Below are positions 1 to 7,973 of a stretch of DNA of 64,000 nucleotides, piece by piece (the stretch's first letter is position 1; each line of letters opens with the position of its first letter). The notes under the pieces were generated by a model. It had not been told where the DNA came from. It saw only the letters and a program-made list of their open reading frames with translations, and made no database searches. A program made the translations under genes and the position numbers. The DNA comes from Pseudothauera hydrothermalis (GTDB lineage Bacteria; Pseudomonadota; Gammaproteobacteria; Burkholderiales; Rhodocyclaceae), in contig NZ_CP029331.1 of assembly GCF_003345255.1 (NCBI RefSeq), positions 1,674,001 through 1,738,000 of the forward strand, read 5' to 3'.

Positions 1-45
1 GCCCCGGCTGGCAGCAAAGTCACCGGCGCCAACGCCCAAGCCGCG

Positions 46-717
46 GTGGACTATCGCGGCATCCTCAGGCGCGGCGTTTGGAGCGAAAACCTGGTCTTTA
101 CGCAAATGCTTGCCCTGTGCCCTCTGCTGGCGGTCACCGGCACCGCCACCAACGGCCTGGGCATGGGCCTGGCCACCACCGCCGTGCTGATCCTGGCCAA
201 TATGGTCGTGGCGCTGATTCGTAACTGGGTCAGTGCCAGCGTGCGTATTCCGGTGTTCGTGGTACTGATCGCCACCCTGGTCACCTTGGTGGATATGGGG
301 ATCAACGCCTGGCTGCATGAGCTGTACAAAGTGCTGGGTTTGTTCATCGCGCTGATCGTGTGCAACTGCGGCATCCTCGGACGGGCCGAAGCGTTCGCCT
401 CCAAGAACCCGGTGGCTGCCTCGGCGGTGGATGGCATTGCCATCGGACTGGGCTTTACCCTGGCTTTGGTGGTGCTCGGCGCGGTGCGTGAATTGCTCGG
501 TTCCGGCACCGTGTTTGCCGGCGCCAGCCTGCTGCTGGGCGATACGTTCCGCTTTCTGGAGATCACCGTGATCCCGGATTACAAAGGCTTTTTGCTGATG
601 ATCCTGCCGCCCGGCGGCTTTCTGGCGCTGGGCATGCTGATGGCCGGCAAACGGGTCTGGGACGGCAAGCGTGCACACGCACGAGCGCGCACCCAGCCGG
701 AAGCCGCACGGGTCTGA
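46..717 (+). CDS. rnfE: Rnf electron-transport complex subunit E
   Basis: Membrane subunit of the Rnf complex, which in diazotrophs is thought to use the ion gradient to drive electrons to ferredoxin or flavodoxin for nitrogenase. The N-terminal part shows the RnfE/NqrD signature (YRGIL, then NLVFTQMLALCPLLAV and TNGLGMGL). Several hydrophobic helices follow, including the conserved NCGILGRAEAFA segment with its cysteine, typical of RnfD/E/A-type subunits. The 223 residues from the GTG at 46 match the usual family length. The frame is open to the window edge, so the true start could lie further upstream. The rest of the rnf operon (rnfABCDG) would be upstream of the window. rnfH follows 22 bp downstream. 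Confidence 0.9.
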   Translation: MDYRGILRRGVWSENLVFTQMLALCPLLAVTGTATNGLGMGLATTAVLILANMVVALIRNWVSASVRIPVFVVLIATLVTLVDMGINAWLHELYKVLGLFIALIVCNCGILGRAEAFASKNPVAASAVDGIAIGLGFTLALVVLGAVRELLGSGTVFAGASLLLGDTFRFLEITVIPDYKGFLLMILPPGGFLALGMLMAGKRVWDGKRAHARARTQPEAARV

Positions 718-739
718 ACGATTGTGGAGAAGATGGGCA

Positions 740-1012
740 ATGAGAGTGGCAGTTGCCTACGCAGAGCAAGGTCGTCAGGTTTGGCTGCGGGTGGACGTGC
801 CCGAAGGTGCCACCGCGCTGGAGGCCATCCAGCGCTCCGGCGTGCTGGAGCTATGCCCGACGATAGACCTTGGAGCCCAGAAAGTGGGCGTATTCGGCAA
901 GCCGATCAAGCTCGACACCGCGCTCCAACCCGGTGACCGCGTAGAAATCTATCGCCCAATCATCTGCGATCCCACCCAGGTGCCGCGACGTGACCGGGAT
1001 GAGCAGGACTGA
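740..1012 (+). CDS. rnfH: RnfH family ubiquitin-like protein
   Basis: A 90-residue protein of the RnfH/YfjF family, a beta-grasp (ubiquitin-like) fold. It starts MRVAVAYAEQG, has the conserved LCPTIDL and VGVFGK core and ends VEIYRPIICDPTQVPRR, all typical of RnfH. The ATG at 740 has a GGAGAAG Shine-Dalgarno at 726-732, so the upstream in-frame ATG at 671 inside rnfE is unlikely to be used. Its exact biochemical role is not settled. Its place at the end of an rnf operon is the classical arrangement. The end overlaps the start of the next gene, suggesting translational coupling. Confidence 0.9.
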   Translation: MRVAVAYAEQGRQVWLRVDVPEGATALEAIQRSGVLELCPTIDLGAQKVGVFGKPIKLDTALQPGDRVEIYRPIICDPTQVPRRDRDEQD

Positions 1013-1778
1013 GGCGGACGCCGCGTCCTCTGCCGCTTCGGCAGATCGCCGCTGTGGGCAGTGCGCGCTGCGCGAGGACACGCTTGCACGCGGCACCTGC
1101 GCGCCGGGTGAGGCCTGTCTGATGGCCGATAGCGGTCGCCAAATCGACCGTTTCATGGCGCGCAATGTGCAATGGGCCGAACGCTGCCTCGACGATCCGT
1201 ATTGGGAACGCCGTGCCATCGCCGTCCGCTGGGCGCCGGCCGAGCGAGTCGCCCGCTTAGCCGACGATCCGGACGAAACCGTGCGCCGTGCGGTGGCCTC
1301 TCGCCTGGAGGGCGACGCCTTGCTGCGCTTGGCGCGCGACCCTGACCGAGAGGTGCGCCTGACGGTCGCCAGCCGTCTGCCACCGGCATTGCTCGAACGC
1401 ATGATCCACGACCCCGATTACGCAGTCCGCCGACAGGTGGCCCGCCGCCTGCCGCATGGCCGTCTGCCGCGCCTGGCCGATGACCCCGACCCGGTGGTAC
1501 GCAAGGAAGTCGCCCGCCGCCTGCCGGCATTCGCCCTGGCACGCATGGCCGCCGATCCGGACCCGCAAGTCCGCGCCGTGGTTGCGGGGCGCATGCTGCC
1601 CGAGGCCGCCGCAGCGCTGCTGACCGACCCGGACTGGAGCGTTCGCGCCGCAGCGCTGGCGCAAGCGCCACTGGAAGCGCTCTACGCATTACTCGACGAC
1701 CCGGAACCCGATGTGCGCGCACTGGCCGCCGAACGTCTGGGTCTGGCCGTGCCACCACCGCCAAGGAGGTCATCATGA
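999..1778 (+). CDS. [4Fe-4S] leucine-rich repeat variant (LRV) protein
   Basis: Resembles the LRV iron-sulfur protein known from the nif region of Azotobacter vinelandii. The N-terminal cysteine-rich module has Cys at 19, 22, 34, 40 and 63 (CGQC, then CAPGEAC, then a lone Cys), suited to one [4Fe-4S] cluster. From residue 65 there are eight back-to-back 24-residue repeats, each opening with a DDPD-like motif and carrying a VRR.VA.RL core, which is the LRV two-helix solenoid unit. There is no signal peptide or membrane segment, so it is probably cytoplasmic. Start: ATG 999, or GTG 990 three codons earlier with an AGGTG before it. It overlaps rnfH and shares an ATGA junction with the next gene. 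Its function in nitrogen fixation is unknown; protein-protein docking is an inference. Confidence 0.85.
   Translation: MSRTEADAASSAASADRRCGQCALREDTLARGTCAPGEACLMADSGRQIDRFMARNVQWAERCLDDPYWERRAIAVRWAPAERVARLADDPDETVRRAVASRLEGDALLRLARDPDREVRLTVASRLPPALLERMIHDPDYAVRRQVARRLPHGRLPRLADDPDPVVRKEVARRLPAFALARMAADPDPQVRAVVAGRMLPEAAAALLTDPDWSVRAAALAQAPLEALYALLDDPEPDVRALAAERLGLAVPPPPRRSS
1191..1766 (+). repeat. Eight tandem 24-residue LRV units (72 bp each)
   Basis: The repeat region of the LRV protein: eight in-register units of 72 bp starting at 1191, each translating to a (D/H/A/T)DP(D/Y/E)xxVR unit. Codons differ between units, so the repeats are conserved as protein and not as recent DNA duplications. 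Confidence 0.8.
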
Positions 1779-2722
1779 CCCTGATCGCTTCGGCCGAACT
1801 CCAGGAACTGGCCTTTCGTCTGTGCATGAGCACCGAACCGGTCCCCGGCCACGCACTGTTGCTCGATGCCTTGCGCCGTGAGGGCGGACCGGATTTTGCG
1901 CCGCGCCTGTCACGCGGCGGCTGGTATCGCCCCGGACGCATCATCGACCGTGACGGCCGCTGCGTGGCCGACGATGCACTGGGCTGGCTGGAGGCGGCTT
2001 GGGAGGATGCAGGCGAAGACGGTGAAGCACTTGCCGAGCGCCTGCGCACGCAGGGCTACCACCTCACCCGTGAGCAGGGCACCAGCCATTATCTGGTCGC
2101 CCTCCGCGGCAAGGCACCGACCGACTATTTGCAACTGGAGATTGAAGTATTACAGGAGGTCATCAGCCATCCGCTGGGCGGCTGCAACCGCCCCGCCGAC
2201 TCGGTGGAAGCCTTGCTCGAACGCCCCGCCGGTCTGCCGCCGCCGCAGCCTCTGAACAAGCCGCGTTACAACTGCCGCCGTCTGACCGACATTTCCGCCT
2301 ACATCGCCCGCATCGCCAATCAGCCCGGCAGCCGCGCGCCGGTTCTGCGCTTTCTGGACGATTGGGCGCGCGCCAGCGCCGGCCAGCACCGGCACTTCTG
2401 CGACCACTGGGTGCTGGCACTGGCCGAACACCTGGACCGTTACCGCCAAATCCGCTATGGCGCAGTACCGGTGGCCGCTCGCACACCGACCTGGACGGGC
2501 CACGACAACGCCCGCGGCACCGCGCTGGCTCAGCAACTACATGATTTTGACTGCGCCGCCGGTTACGGCTTTGCATGGTATTTCCATATGGTCAGCGGCC
2601 GTCGCGTACCACGCACGATTCCCGCTCTGGTGTATGCCGATCTGAATGACGGGCTCGCTTACTTGCCGCAGCGCGACATTGCGCTGGTCAATGACTGGGT
2701 GCGCACACCTTACAGCATCTGA
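1775..2722 (+). CDS. Conserved hypothetical protein of nif/rnf cluster
   Basis: I do not recognise a named domain in this 315-residue protein. It is soluble (no signal peptide or membrane span), contains six Cys (residues near LCMST, GRCVADD, GGCNRP, RYNCRR, HFCDHW, FDCAAG) and many His/Trp, and ends WVRTPYSI. The start is well supported: an AAGGAGG Shine-Dalgarno at 1763-1769 and an ATGA overlap with the LRV gene stop. The tight coupling to the LRV Fe-S protein and the position between rnfH and the nifE promoter suggest a joint role with LRV in nitrogen fixation. The scattered Cys could bind metal, but no standard Fe-S spacing is visible. Confidence 0.7.
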   Translation: MTLIASAELQELAFRLCMSTEPVPGHALLLDALRREGGPDFAPRLSRGGWYRPGRIIDRDGRCVADDALGWLEAAWEDAGEDGEALAERLRTQGYHLTREQGTSHYLVALRGKAPTDYLQLEIEVLQEVISHPLGGCNRPADSVEALLERPAGLPPPQPLNKPRYNCRRLTDISAYIARIANQPGSRAPVLRFLDDWARASAGQHRHFCDHWVLALAEHLDRYRQIRYGAVPVAARTPTWTGHDNARGTALAQQLHDFDCAAGYGFAWYFHMVSGRRVPRTIPALVYADLNDGLAYLPQRDIALVNDWVRTPYSI

Positions 2723-2770
2723 GCCACACCCCAGCCAAAACCCGCGTGCTTGCCGCTGCAAACCTCACAC

Positions 2771-2791
2771 ATCCGACAGGCATTGTCGGAT
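2771..2791. repeat. Perfect 8-bp inverted repeat at nifE promoter
   Basis: ATCCGACA and TGTCGGAT form perfect 8-bp arms around a 5-bp loop (2779-2783). The right arm contains the TGT half of the NifA upstream activator. It could be a weak hairpin after the upstream operon (no T tract follows) or part of a compound activator site. Confidence 0.6.
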
Positions 2792-2799
2792 TCCGCACA
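2784..2799 (+). promoter_or_regulatory. NifA upstream activator sequence for nifE
   Basis: TGT at 2784-2786, ten bases, then ACA at 2797-2799: an exact TGT-N10-ACA NifA site. It lies about 57 bp upstream of the -24 element. The short TGT-N10-ACA motif occurs by chance, but its place next to a perfect sigma-54 promoter makes it credible. Confidence 0.8.
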
Positions 2800-2855
2800 T
2801 CGCGCCACCCCACGCAAACCGTTGCACCGCCTGGATGTCAGCCGCTTCGAGCCGG

Positions 2856-2871
2856 TGGCACGCGCCTTGCA
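2856..2871 (+). promoter_or_regulatory. Sigma-54 (-24/-12) promoter of nifE operon
   Basis: TGGCACG at 2856-2862, four bases, then TTGCA at 2867-2871: a full match to the RpoN consensus with GG and GC in the right register. It is about 34 bp before the nifE GTG. Together with the NifA site it predicts NifA-dependent, nitrogen-limited expression of nifENX and downstream genes. Confidence 0.92.
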
Positions 2872-2904
2872 GAACGACTGCCGAACCGTCCCTGGAGCAC
2901 CACC

Positions 2905-4392
2905 GTGAAAGCTTCCGAGATCGCTGCACTACTGAACGAGCCGGCCTGTGCGCACAACAAAAAGGAAAAATCCGGCTGCGCCCGCCCCAAACCCGGTGCC
3001 TCGGCCGGCGGTTGCGCTTTCGATGGTGCCCAGATTGCGCTGTTGCCGATTGCCGATGTCGCGCACATCGTGCACGGGCCGATCGCCTGCGCGGGTAATT
3101 CCTGGGATAACCGCGGCACCCGTTCCTCGGGGCCGACGCTGTACAAAATCGGCATGACCACCGATCTGTCCGAACAGGATGTGATCATGGGCCGTGGCGA
3201 AAAACGCCTGTTTCACGGCATCAAGCAAGCCATCGAGCGCTACGACCCGGCCGCCGTGTTCGTCTACAACACCTGCGTGCCAGCGCTGATTGGCGACGAC
3301 GTGGACGCGGTGTGCAAGGCCGCCACCGAGCGCTGGGGCGTACCGGTGGTGCCGGTGGATGCGGCCGGTTTCTACGGCACCAAGAACCTCGGCAACCGCA
3401 TCGCCGGTGAGGCCATGGTCAAGCATGTGATCGGCACCCGCGAGCCCGACCCGCTGCCTGCGGACCTGGTGCCGCCGGGCATCACCGTGCACAACATCAA
3501 CCTGATTGGCGAATACAACATCGCCGGCGAGCTCTGGCATGTGCTGCCGCTACTGGATGAACTGGGCATCCGTGTGCTCTGTACGCTTTCCGGCGACGCA
3601 CGCTTCCACGAGGTGCAAACCATGCACCGCGCCGAAGTCAGCATGCTGGTGTGCGCCAAAGCCATGATCAATGTGGCGCGCAAGATCGAAGAGCGCTGGG
3701 GGGTACCGTGGTTCGAAGGCAGTTTCTACGGCATCACCGACACCAGCCAGGCGCTGCGCGACATGGTCCGCATCATCGGCGACCCGGACCTGATCGCCCG
3801 CACCGAAGCGCTGATCGCCCGCGAGGAAGCCCGGGTGCGCGCCGAACTGGAAGTTTGGCGCCCGCGCCTGGAAGGCAAGCGGGTTTTGCTCTTTACCGGC
3901 GGGGTAAAGAGCTGGTCGGTGGTCTCGGCATTGCAGGAACTGGGCATGACCGTGGTAGCCAGCGGCACCAAGAAATCCACCGAAGAAGACAAGGCGCGGA
4001 TTCTGGAGCTGATGGGCGACCAGGCCATCATGCTAAAGAGCGAAGGCGCGCGCGAGCTGCTCAACGCGGTCTATGAACTGAAGGCGGATATATTGATCGC
4101 CGGCGGACGCAACCTCTATACCGCGCTCAAAGCCCGCCTGCCTTTTCTGGACATCAACCAGGAACGCGACTTCGCCTACGCCGGCTACGAGGGCATGAAG
4201 GAGTTGGTGCGCCAGCTCGCGCTCACCCTGGAGTCTCCGGTGTGGGATGCGGTGCGCCGCCCGGCCCCGTGGTCGGCCAAGGCCATGGTGGTGGCCGGCC
4301 CCAAGATGGGCGACAGCCCGGACGCGGAAGATGACGAACCGGCCGCTCCCGGCGTGGGTGATGCCGCTTTCGACCCGCTGGCCGCAGCCTGA
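2905..4392 (+). CDS. nifE: Nitrogenase FeMo-cofactor scaffold protein NifE
   Basis: Alpha-like subunit of the NifEN scaffold, on which the NifB-derived cluster is converted to the FeMo-co precursor. From the GTG at 2905 the cysteines fall at residues 37, 62 and 124 ([22 protein letters not shown]), the same positions as the [4Fe-4S] ligands in Azotobacter vinelandii NifE. The GTG has a GGAG at 2894-2897; an in-frame open stretch upstream is promoter DNA and not coding. Length is 495 residues, slightly longer than usual because of an acidic/Ala-Pro C-terminal tail. nifN follows 13 bp later. Expression should come from the sigma-54 promoter directly upstream. Confidence 0.97.
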   Translation: MKASEIAALLNEPACAHNKKEKSGCARPKPGASAGGCAFDGAQIALLPIADVAHIVHGPIACAGNSWDNRGTRSSGPTLYKIGMTTDLSEQDVIMGRGEKRLFHGIKQAIERYDPAAVFVYNTCVPALIGDDVDAVCKAATERWGVPVVPVDAAGFYGTKNLGNRIAGEAMVKHVIGTREPDPLPADLVPPGITVHNINLIGEYNIAGELWHVLPLLDELGIRVLCTLSGDARFHEVQTMHRAEVSMLVCAKAMINVARKIEERWGVPWFEGSFYGITDTSQALRDMVRIIGDPDLIARTEALIAREEARVRAELEVWRPRLEGKRVLLFTGGVKSWSVVSALQELGMTVVASGTKKSTEEDKARILELMGDQAIMLKSEGARELLNAVYELKADILIAGGRNLYTALKARLPFLDINQERDFAYAGYEGMKELVRQLALTLESPVWDAVRRPAPWSAKAMVVAGPKMGDSPDAEDDEPAAPGVGDAAFDPLAAA

Positions 4393-4405
4393 AGGAGCCT
4401 GAACC

Positions 4406-5791
4406 ATGGCTGAGATCATCCGTCACCCCAAGGCCCTGGCGGTCAATCCGCTCAAATCCTCGGCACCGGCCGGCGCCGCGCTGGCCTGCCTGGGCATCCA
4501 TCGCGCCATGCCCGTCTTTCACGGCTCGCAGGGCTGCACCGCGTTCGCCAAAGTGTTCTTCGTGCGCCACTTTCGCGAGCCCATCCCGCTGCAAACCACC
4601 GCAATGGATCAGGTCGCCACGGTGATGAGCGCAGACGAGAATGTCATCCAGGCGCTGGCCACCGTGTGCGGGAAAGCCAAGCCCGCGCTGGTGACACTTG
4701 CCACCACCGCGCTGGCCGAAACCCAGGGCACCGATATCGCCCGCCTGCTGCGCGAATTCCGCGCTCAGTACCCGGCGTTTGGGCCGATTCCGATTGTCGC
4801 GGTGAATACCCCAGATTTCTCCGGCTGCCTGGAAAGCGGCTATGCCACCGCGGTGAAAGGCATCTTGGACACCACGGTGCCACACAGCCGCCACGCCGGC
4901 CGACGCAAAAAGCAGGTCAATTTGCTGCTCGGCAGTCACCTCACGCCGGGCGACGTGGAGGCGATCAAGGAATGGGTGGAAGCCTTCGGCTTGCGCCCGG
5001 TCGCAGTGCCGGATCTGGCCGACTCGCTCGATGGCCACCTGGTCGCCGAAGACTTCCTGCCGGTCACCCTGGGTGGCACCCCGGTCAGCGAACTCGCCAC
5101 CCTGGGCGAAGCGGCCGCCACCGTCGTCGTTGGCCGCTCGCTCAACGCCGCCGCCGACCTGCTGCATGATCGCACCGGGGTGCCGGATTGGCGTTTCGAC
5201 GGGCTGATGGGACTGCAAGCCTGCGACCGCTTCACCGCGCTGCTGGCCGAGCTGTCCGGGCGCAAGGTGCCGGAGAAGATCGAGCGCCACCGTGCCCAGC
5301 TCCAGGACGCGATGGTCGACACCCATTTCATGACCGGCCTGCGCCGCGTGGGGCTGGCCGCCGACCCCGATCTGCTGCATCAGCTGGCGAGCTGGCTGGC
5401 CGGCATGGGCAGTGAGATCGTCGCCGCGGTGGCGCCGGTCAAGGCCGCGGTGCTGGCCGATGTGCCGGCCGCCAGCGTGCATATCGGCGATCTGGAAGAC
5501 CTGGAAGACCTTGCCCGCGCCGCCAAAGCCGAGTTGCTGCTGGGCAACTCCCATCTTGCCGCCACCGCCGAACGCCTGGGCGTGCCGCTGCTGCGTGCCG
5601 GCATCCCGCAGTACGACCTGGTTGGCGGTCACTGCAAAACCTGGGTGGGCTACCGGGGTACCCGGCAGGCCCTGTTCGATCTGGCCAACCTGGTGGTGCA
5701 TCGCCATGAGCACATCGCCCCCTACCGCTCCCGCTTCGCCATACGCCCGCATGCCGCGTCGCCGCTGGTTGCGACTGGTGTGCGGCACTGA
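4406..5791 (+). CDS. nifN: Nitrogenase FeMo-cofactor scaffold protein NifN
   Basis: Beta-like partner of NifE in the NifE2N2 scaffold complex. Cys44 (FHGSQGCTAF) matches the single NifN cluster ligand described in Azotobacter; VRHFREPIPLQTTAM is also characteristic. Length is 461 residues, normal for NifN. A GGAG Shine-Dalgarno lies at 4393-4396 before the ATG at 4406, which is 13 bp after nifE. The 3' end overlaps nifX by about 40 bp. A 574-residue open frame on the opposite strand covers this gene; I treat it as a composition artefact. Confidence 0.97.
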   Translation: MAEIIRHPKALAVNPLKSSAPAGAALACLGIHRAMPVFHGSQGCTAFAKVFFVRHFREPIPLQTTAMDQVATVMSADENVIQALATVCGKAKPALVTLATTALAETQGTDIARLLREFRAQYPAFGPIPIVAVNTPDFSGCLESGYATAVKGILDTTVPHSRHAGRRKKQVNLLLGSHLTPGDVEAIKEWVEAFGLRPVAVPDLADSLDGHLVAEDFLPVTLGGTPVSELATLGEAAATVVVGRSLNAAADLLHDRTGVPDWRFDGLMGLQACDRFTALLAELSGRKVPEKIERHRAQLQDAMVDTHFMTGLRRVGLAADPDLLHQLASWLAGMGSEIVAAVAPVKAAVLADVPAASVHIGDLEDLEDLARAAKAELLLGNSHLAATAERLGVPLLRAGIPQYDLVGGHCKTWVGYRGTRQALFDLANLVVHRHEHIAPYRSRFAIRPHAASPLVATGVRH

Positions 5792-6236
5792 CAACCCGGT
5801 CGATGCCATGGACAGCGTACGGATTGCTTTTGCCAGCTCCGACCGCAGCACGGTCGACCAGCACTTTGGCGCTGCGCAAGCCTTTGTCATCTTTGAGGTG
5901 AGCGCACGGTGCGCGCAGTTGATCGAAGTGTGCGAATTCATCGACACCGCTCAAGACGGTTTCGATGCCAAACTGCCCGGCAAGATCGCCACGCTGGCCG
6001 GCTGCAGCGCAGTCTATTGCCTGGCGGTGGGGGCTTCGGCGGTCAAGCAACTGCTGGCTGCCGGGGTACAACCGCTGCGGGTGGAAGAAGGTACCGCCAT
6101 CGAGGCGCTGATCGCCGACCTGCAGATGGAACTGGCTGAAGGTGCCGCCGGCTGGCTGGCCAAGGCGCTCAAGCGGCGTGCGCCAGCCGACCGCGCACGC
6201 TTCGATGCCATGGAAGCCGAGGGCTGGCAGGAATGA
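5751..6236 (+). CDS. nifX: Nitrogen fixation protein NifX
   Basis: A 161-residue member of the NifX/NafY/NifB C-terminal cofactor-binding family. NifX holds NifB-co or the FeMo-co precursor and passes it to NifEN. The core VRIAFASSD...VDQHFG (VDQHFGAAQAF near residue 45) is diagnostic. The ATG at 5751 (MPRRRWLRL) gives a family-typical length and puts the start inside the end of nifN; an internal ATG (MDSVRIAF) at 5808 is an alternative. The stop overlaps the start of the rseC-like gene, consistent with one polycistronic unit. Confidence 0.93.
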   Translation: MPRRRWLRLVCGTDNPVDAMDSVRIAFASSDRSTVDQHFGAAQAFVIFEVSARCAQLIEVCEFIDTAQDGFDAKLPGKIATLAGCSAVYCLAVGASAVKQLLAAGVQPLRVEEGTAIEALIADLQMELAEGAAGWLAKALKRRAPADRARFDAMEAEGWQE

Positions 6237-6527
6237 ACGCGCCTGTCAGCACCCAGCCGATGATCGCGCGCCTCGGGCGCATCGTGGCCGTTACCGACCA
6301 CCATGTGACCGTGCGCTTCGAGCGCCAATCCGCCTGTGCGGCCTGCCGCGCTGCCAAAGCCTGCGCCGGGGCCGCGCCGGAGGGCGAGCTGGCAATCCCC
6401 TTGCCCGCCGGCGGCCGCTACTGCACCGGCGACAGCATCGAGGTAGGCGTTCTCGAGCACATCGCCCTGCGCGCCATGCTGGCCACCTACCTGATACCGC
6501 TGGCCGGCTTTCTGCTGGCAATGCTGG

Positions 6528-6537
6528 CTGCAGCCGC
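6528..6537. repeat. Left target-site duplication of IS
   Basis: CTGCAGCCGC immediately left of the IS; an identical copy is at 7808-7817. The exact 10-bp direct repeat marks a relatively recent, precise transposition. Confidence 0.95.
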
Positions 6538-6553
6538 CAGGGCAATCGCACCT
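6538..6553 (+). repeat. IS left terminal inverted repeat
   Basis: CAGGGCAATCGCACCT, complementary in inverted order to 7792-7807 with no mismatch over 16 bp. Confidence 0.93.
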
Positions 6554-7687
6554 TCATGTCATAACTCCGAGCAACTCGGCCCGAAATTCGTCAATAGTGG
6601 CAGCCAGCATGCGCTTGGACTTGATGCTCGCCTTACGGGTCGTGTTCAGCCGCAGCAGGTTCATCACGATGTGGCGAACAACAGCCAAGTTGTTGGCCGC
6701 GTAACCGCTGCGCACCCGGGACTGATCCTCGTTGAACTGCACATCCAGACACCAGTGAAGCCGATTCTCCACCTCCCAGTGGCTGCGAACTGCTTTGGCG
6801 ATGCGCTCGGCGTCCGCGGGCAGGCTGCTCAGGTAGTAGGCACGCTCGGTGCTGGTTTTGTTGCCGACAGTGCGCACCCGCTCGATCAAGGCGAAGCTCG
6901 CGACGTCCTTCCACTCTTCGCCCTTGTAGAGCCGATCGGTGGCGTCGTACGCAACGCAGCGGCGGATCTCCGTGCGTCCATGGCCAAGATTCGTGGTTTC
7001 ATGCGTCGAGGCCGGCGTGAGCGGTCCCCGTGGATCCGCGACGCCGGCAAAGCGGATCGAGTCGAGCAACTTCGGGTGGTTGTCCTTCACGCACAGCACG
7101 TAGTGGGCGCCGCGTTCGCGGATCGTGCGCGCAATCTTCGCCTGTGTGCCCATCGCGTCGATCGTCACCACGCAGCCTTCCAGGGCGAGCTTCGAGAGCA
7201 ACTCGGGAATGGCGGTGATCTCGTTGGATTTCTCGGCCGTGGCCCTCTGGCCCAACACCACGCCCATCCCGGCGGCGAACGCGCTGACCATGTGCAGGGC
7301 ACTTGCAGGGGTCTTGCCCTTGCTTGCCGTTCTTCGGCTGCTCTTGCCGTCGATCGCAACGACCGTGTCTTCGGCCAGCACCGGCACGACCATGCCGACC
7401 CAGCGCCGAAACGCCGCCTCGAACTCGTCAGGCTCAATCAGGCCGAACACGCGCCCGATCGTGTCGTGCGAAGGGATGCCATGCTCAAGCTTCATGAACC
7501 CTCGCAGCCAATCGATCTTGGCCTTGGCCCACAACTCGATGTCGACGAAGTCGTCCACGCCCGAGAGCACTGCACACACCGCGACCGTGAGCAGTTCGGA
7601 CAGGTCGTGGCGTGTGTGGCGCTTGCTGCGCGGGTCGGAAACCGAGACGAACACCTGCGTCAGCGGCATGATGCTTACTGCCTTCAT
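6554..7687 (-). CDS. ISAs1 family transposase
   Basis: A 377-residue DDE transposase. It starts near MPLTQVFVSVSDPRSKRHTRHD, typical of the N-terminal DUF4372-like/H-repeat region of ISAs1 enzymes. Catalytic acids are visible in VVAIDGKSSRR (first Asp), VVTIDAMGTQ (second Asp) and the C-terminal HWEVENRLHWCLDV block (Glu). No frameshift or stop interrupts it, so the enzyme looks intact. Start could be 7687 (MKAVSIM) or the downstream Met of MPLTQ at 7666. It is the only gene of the element. Confidence 0.95.
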   Translation of the reverse strand: MKAVSIMPLTQVFVSVSDPRSKRHTRHDLSELLTVAVCAVLSGVDDFVDIELWAKAKIDWLRGFMKLEHGIPSHDTIGRVFGLIEPDEFEAAFRRWVGMVVPVLAEDTVVAIDGKSSRRTASKGKTPASALHMVSAFAAGMGVVLGQRATAEKSNEITAIPELLSKLALEGCVVTIDAMGTQAKIARTIRERGAHYVLCVKDNHPKLLDSIRFAGVADPRGPLTPASTHETTNLGHGRTEIRRCVAYDATDRLYKGEEWKDVASFALIERVRTVGNKTSTERAYYLSSLPADAERIAKAVRSHWEVENRLHWCLDVQFNEDQSRVRSGYAANNLAVVRHIVMNLLRLNTTRKASIKSKRMLAATIDEFRAELLGVMT

Positions 7688-7791
7688 GGGATCCCCAAAA
7701 AGACAGTAAGCTACACAAAATATGACGCTGTGAACAGGGGGTGCCTAAGTGCATGATCGTAAACGGCTTATCTGTTATGCGTATGATAAGT

Positions 7792-7807
7792 AGGTGCGAT
7801 TGCCCTG
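7792..7807 (-). repeat. IS right terminal inverted repeat
   Basis: Right end of the element, reverse complement of the left terminal repeat over 16 bp; adjoining bases are only partly matched. Confidence 0.93.
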
Positions 7808-7817
7808 CTGCAGCCGC
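7808..7817. repeat. Right target-site duplication of IS
   Basis: CTGCAGCCGC, identical to 6528-6537; reading resumes in the rseC-like frame directly after it when the element is removed. Confidence 0.95.
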
Positions 7818-7973
7818 TTGCGCGCTGCCCGATGCCGCGGTGTTGGCCGCCAGCCTCGCCGGGCTGGCCGCCGGCTTCATCGCCTTGCGGCGCATCGTTC
7901 GCCGTCCCGGTTTTCAACTCCAGCCCGTGCTGCTTGCGCCGGGCGTTCGCACACTCGATCAGGAGAACCACAT

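Larger units (their letters stand above)
6538..7807 (-). mobile_element. ISAs1-family insertion sequence, complete (1270 bp)
   Basis: It has perfect 16-bp terminal inverted repeats (CAGGGCAATCGCACCT at 6538-6553 and its complement at 7792-7807), a single intact transposase in the opposite direction to the nif operon, and a 10-bp target duplication on both sides. Length, CAGGGC termini and the transposase all fit the ISAs1 family. The intact transposase and identical flanking repeats suggest it is still potentially mobile. It could be polar on the nif genes downstream (7974-9389). Confidence 0.95.

Noticed and set aside
4223-5947. 574-residue open frame antisense to nifN
   Set aside because: Composition artefact of GC-rich codons in the opposite strand; low complexity (Gly/Gln/His-rich), no domain, and fully covered by the certain nifN gene.
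6233-7756. 507-residue open frame running from rseC through the IS on the + strand
   Set aside because: After residue 102 it reads the transposase antisense; it is the broken rseC start plus chance open frame, not a fusion gene.
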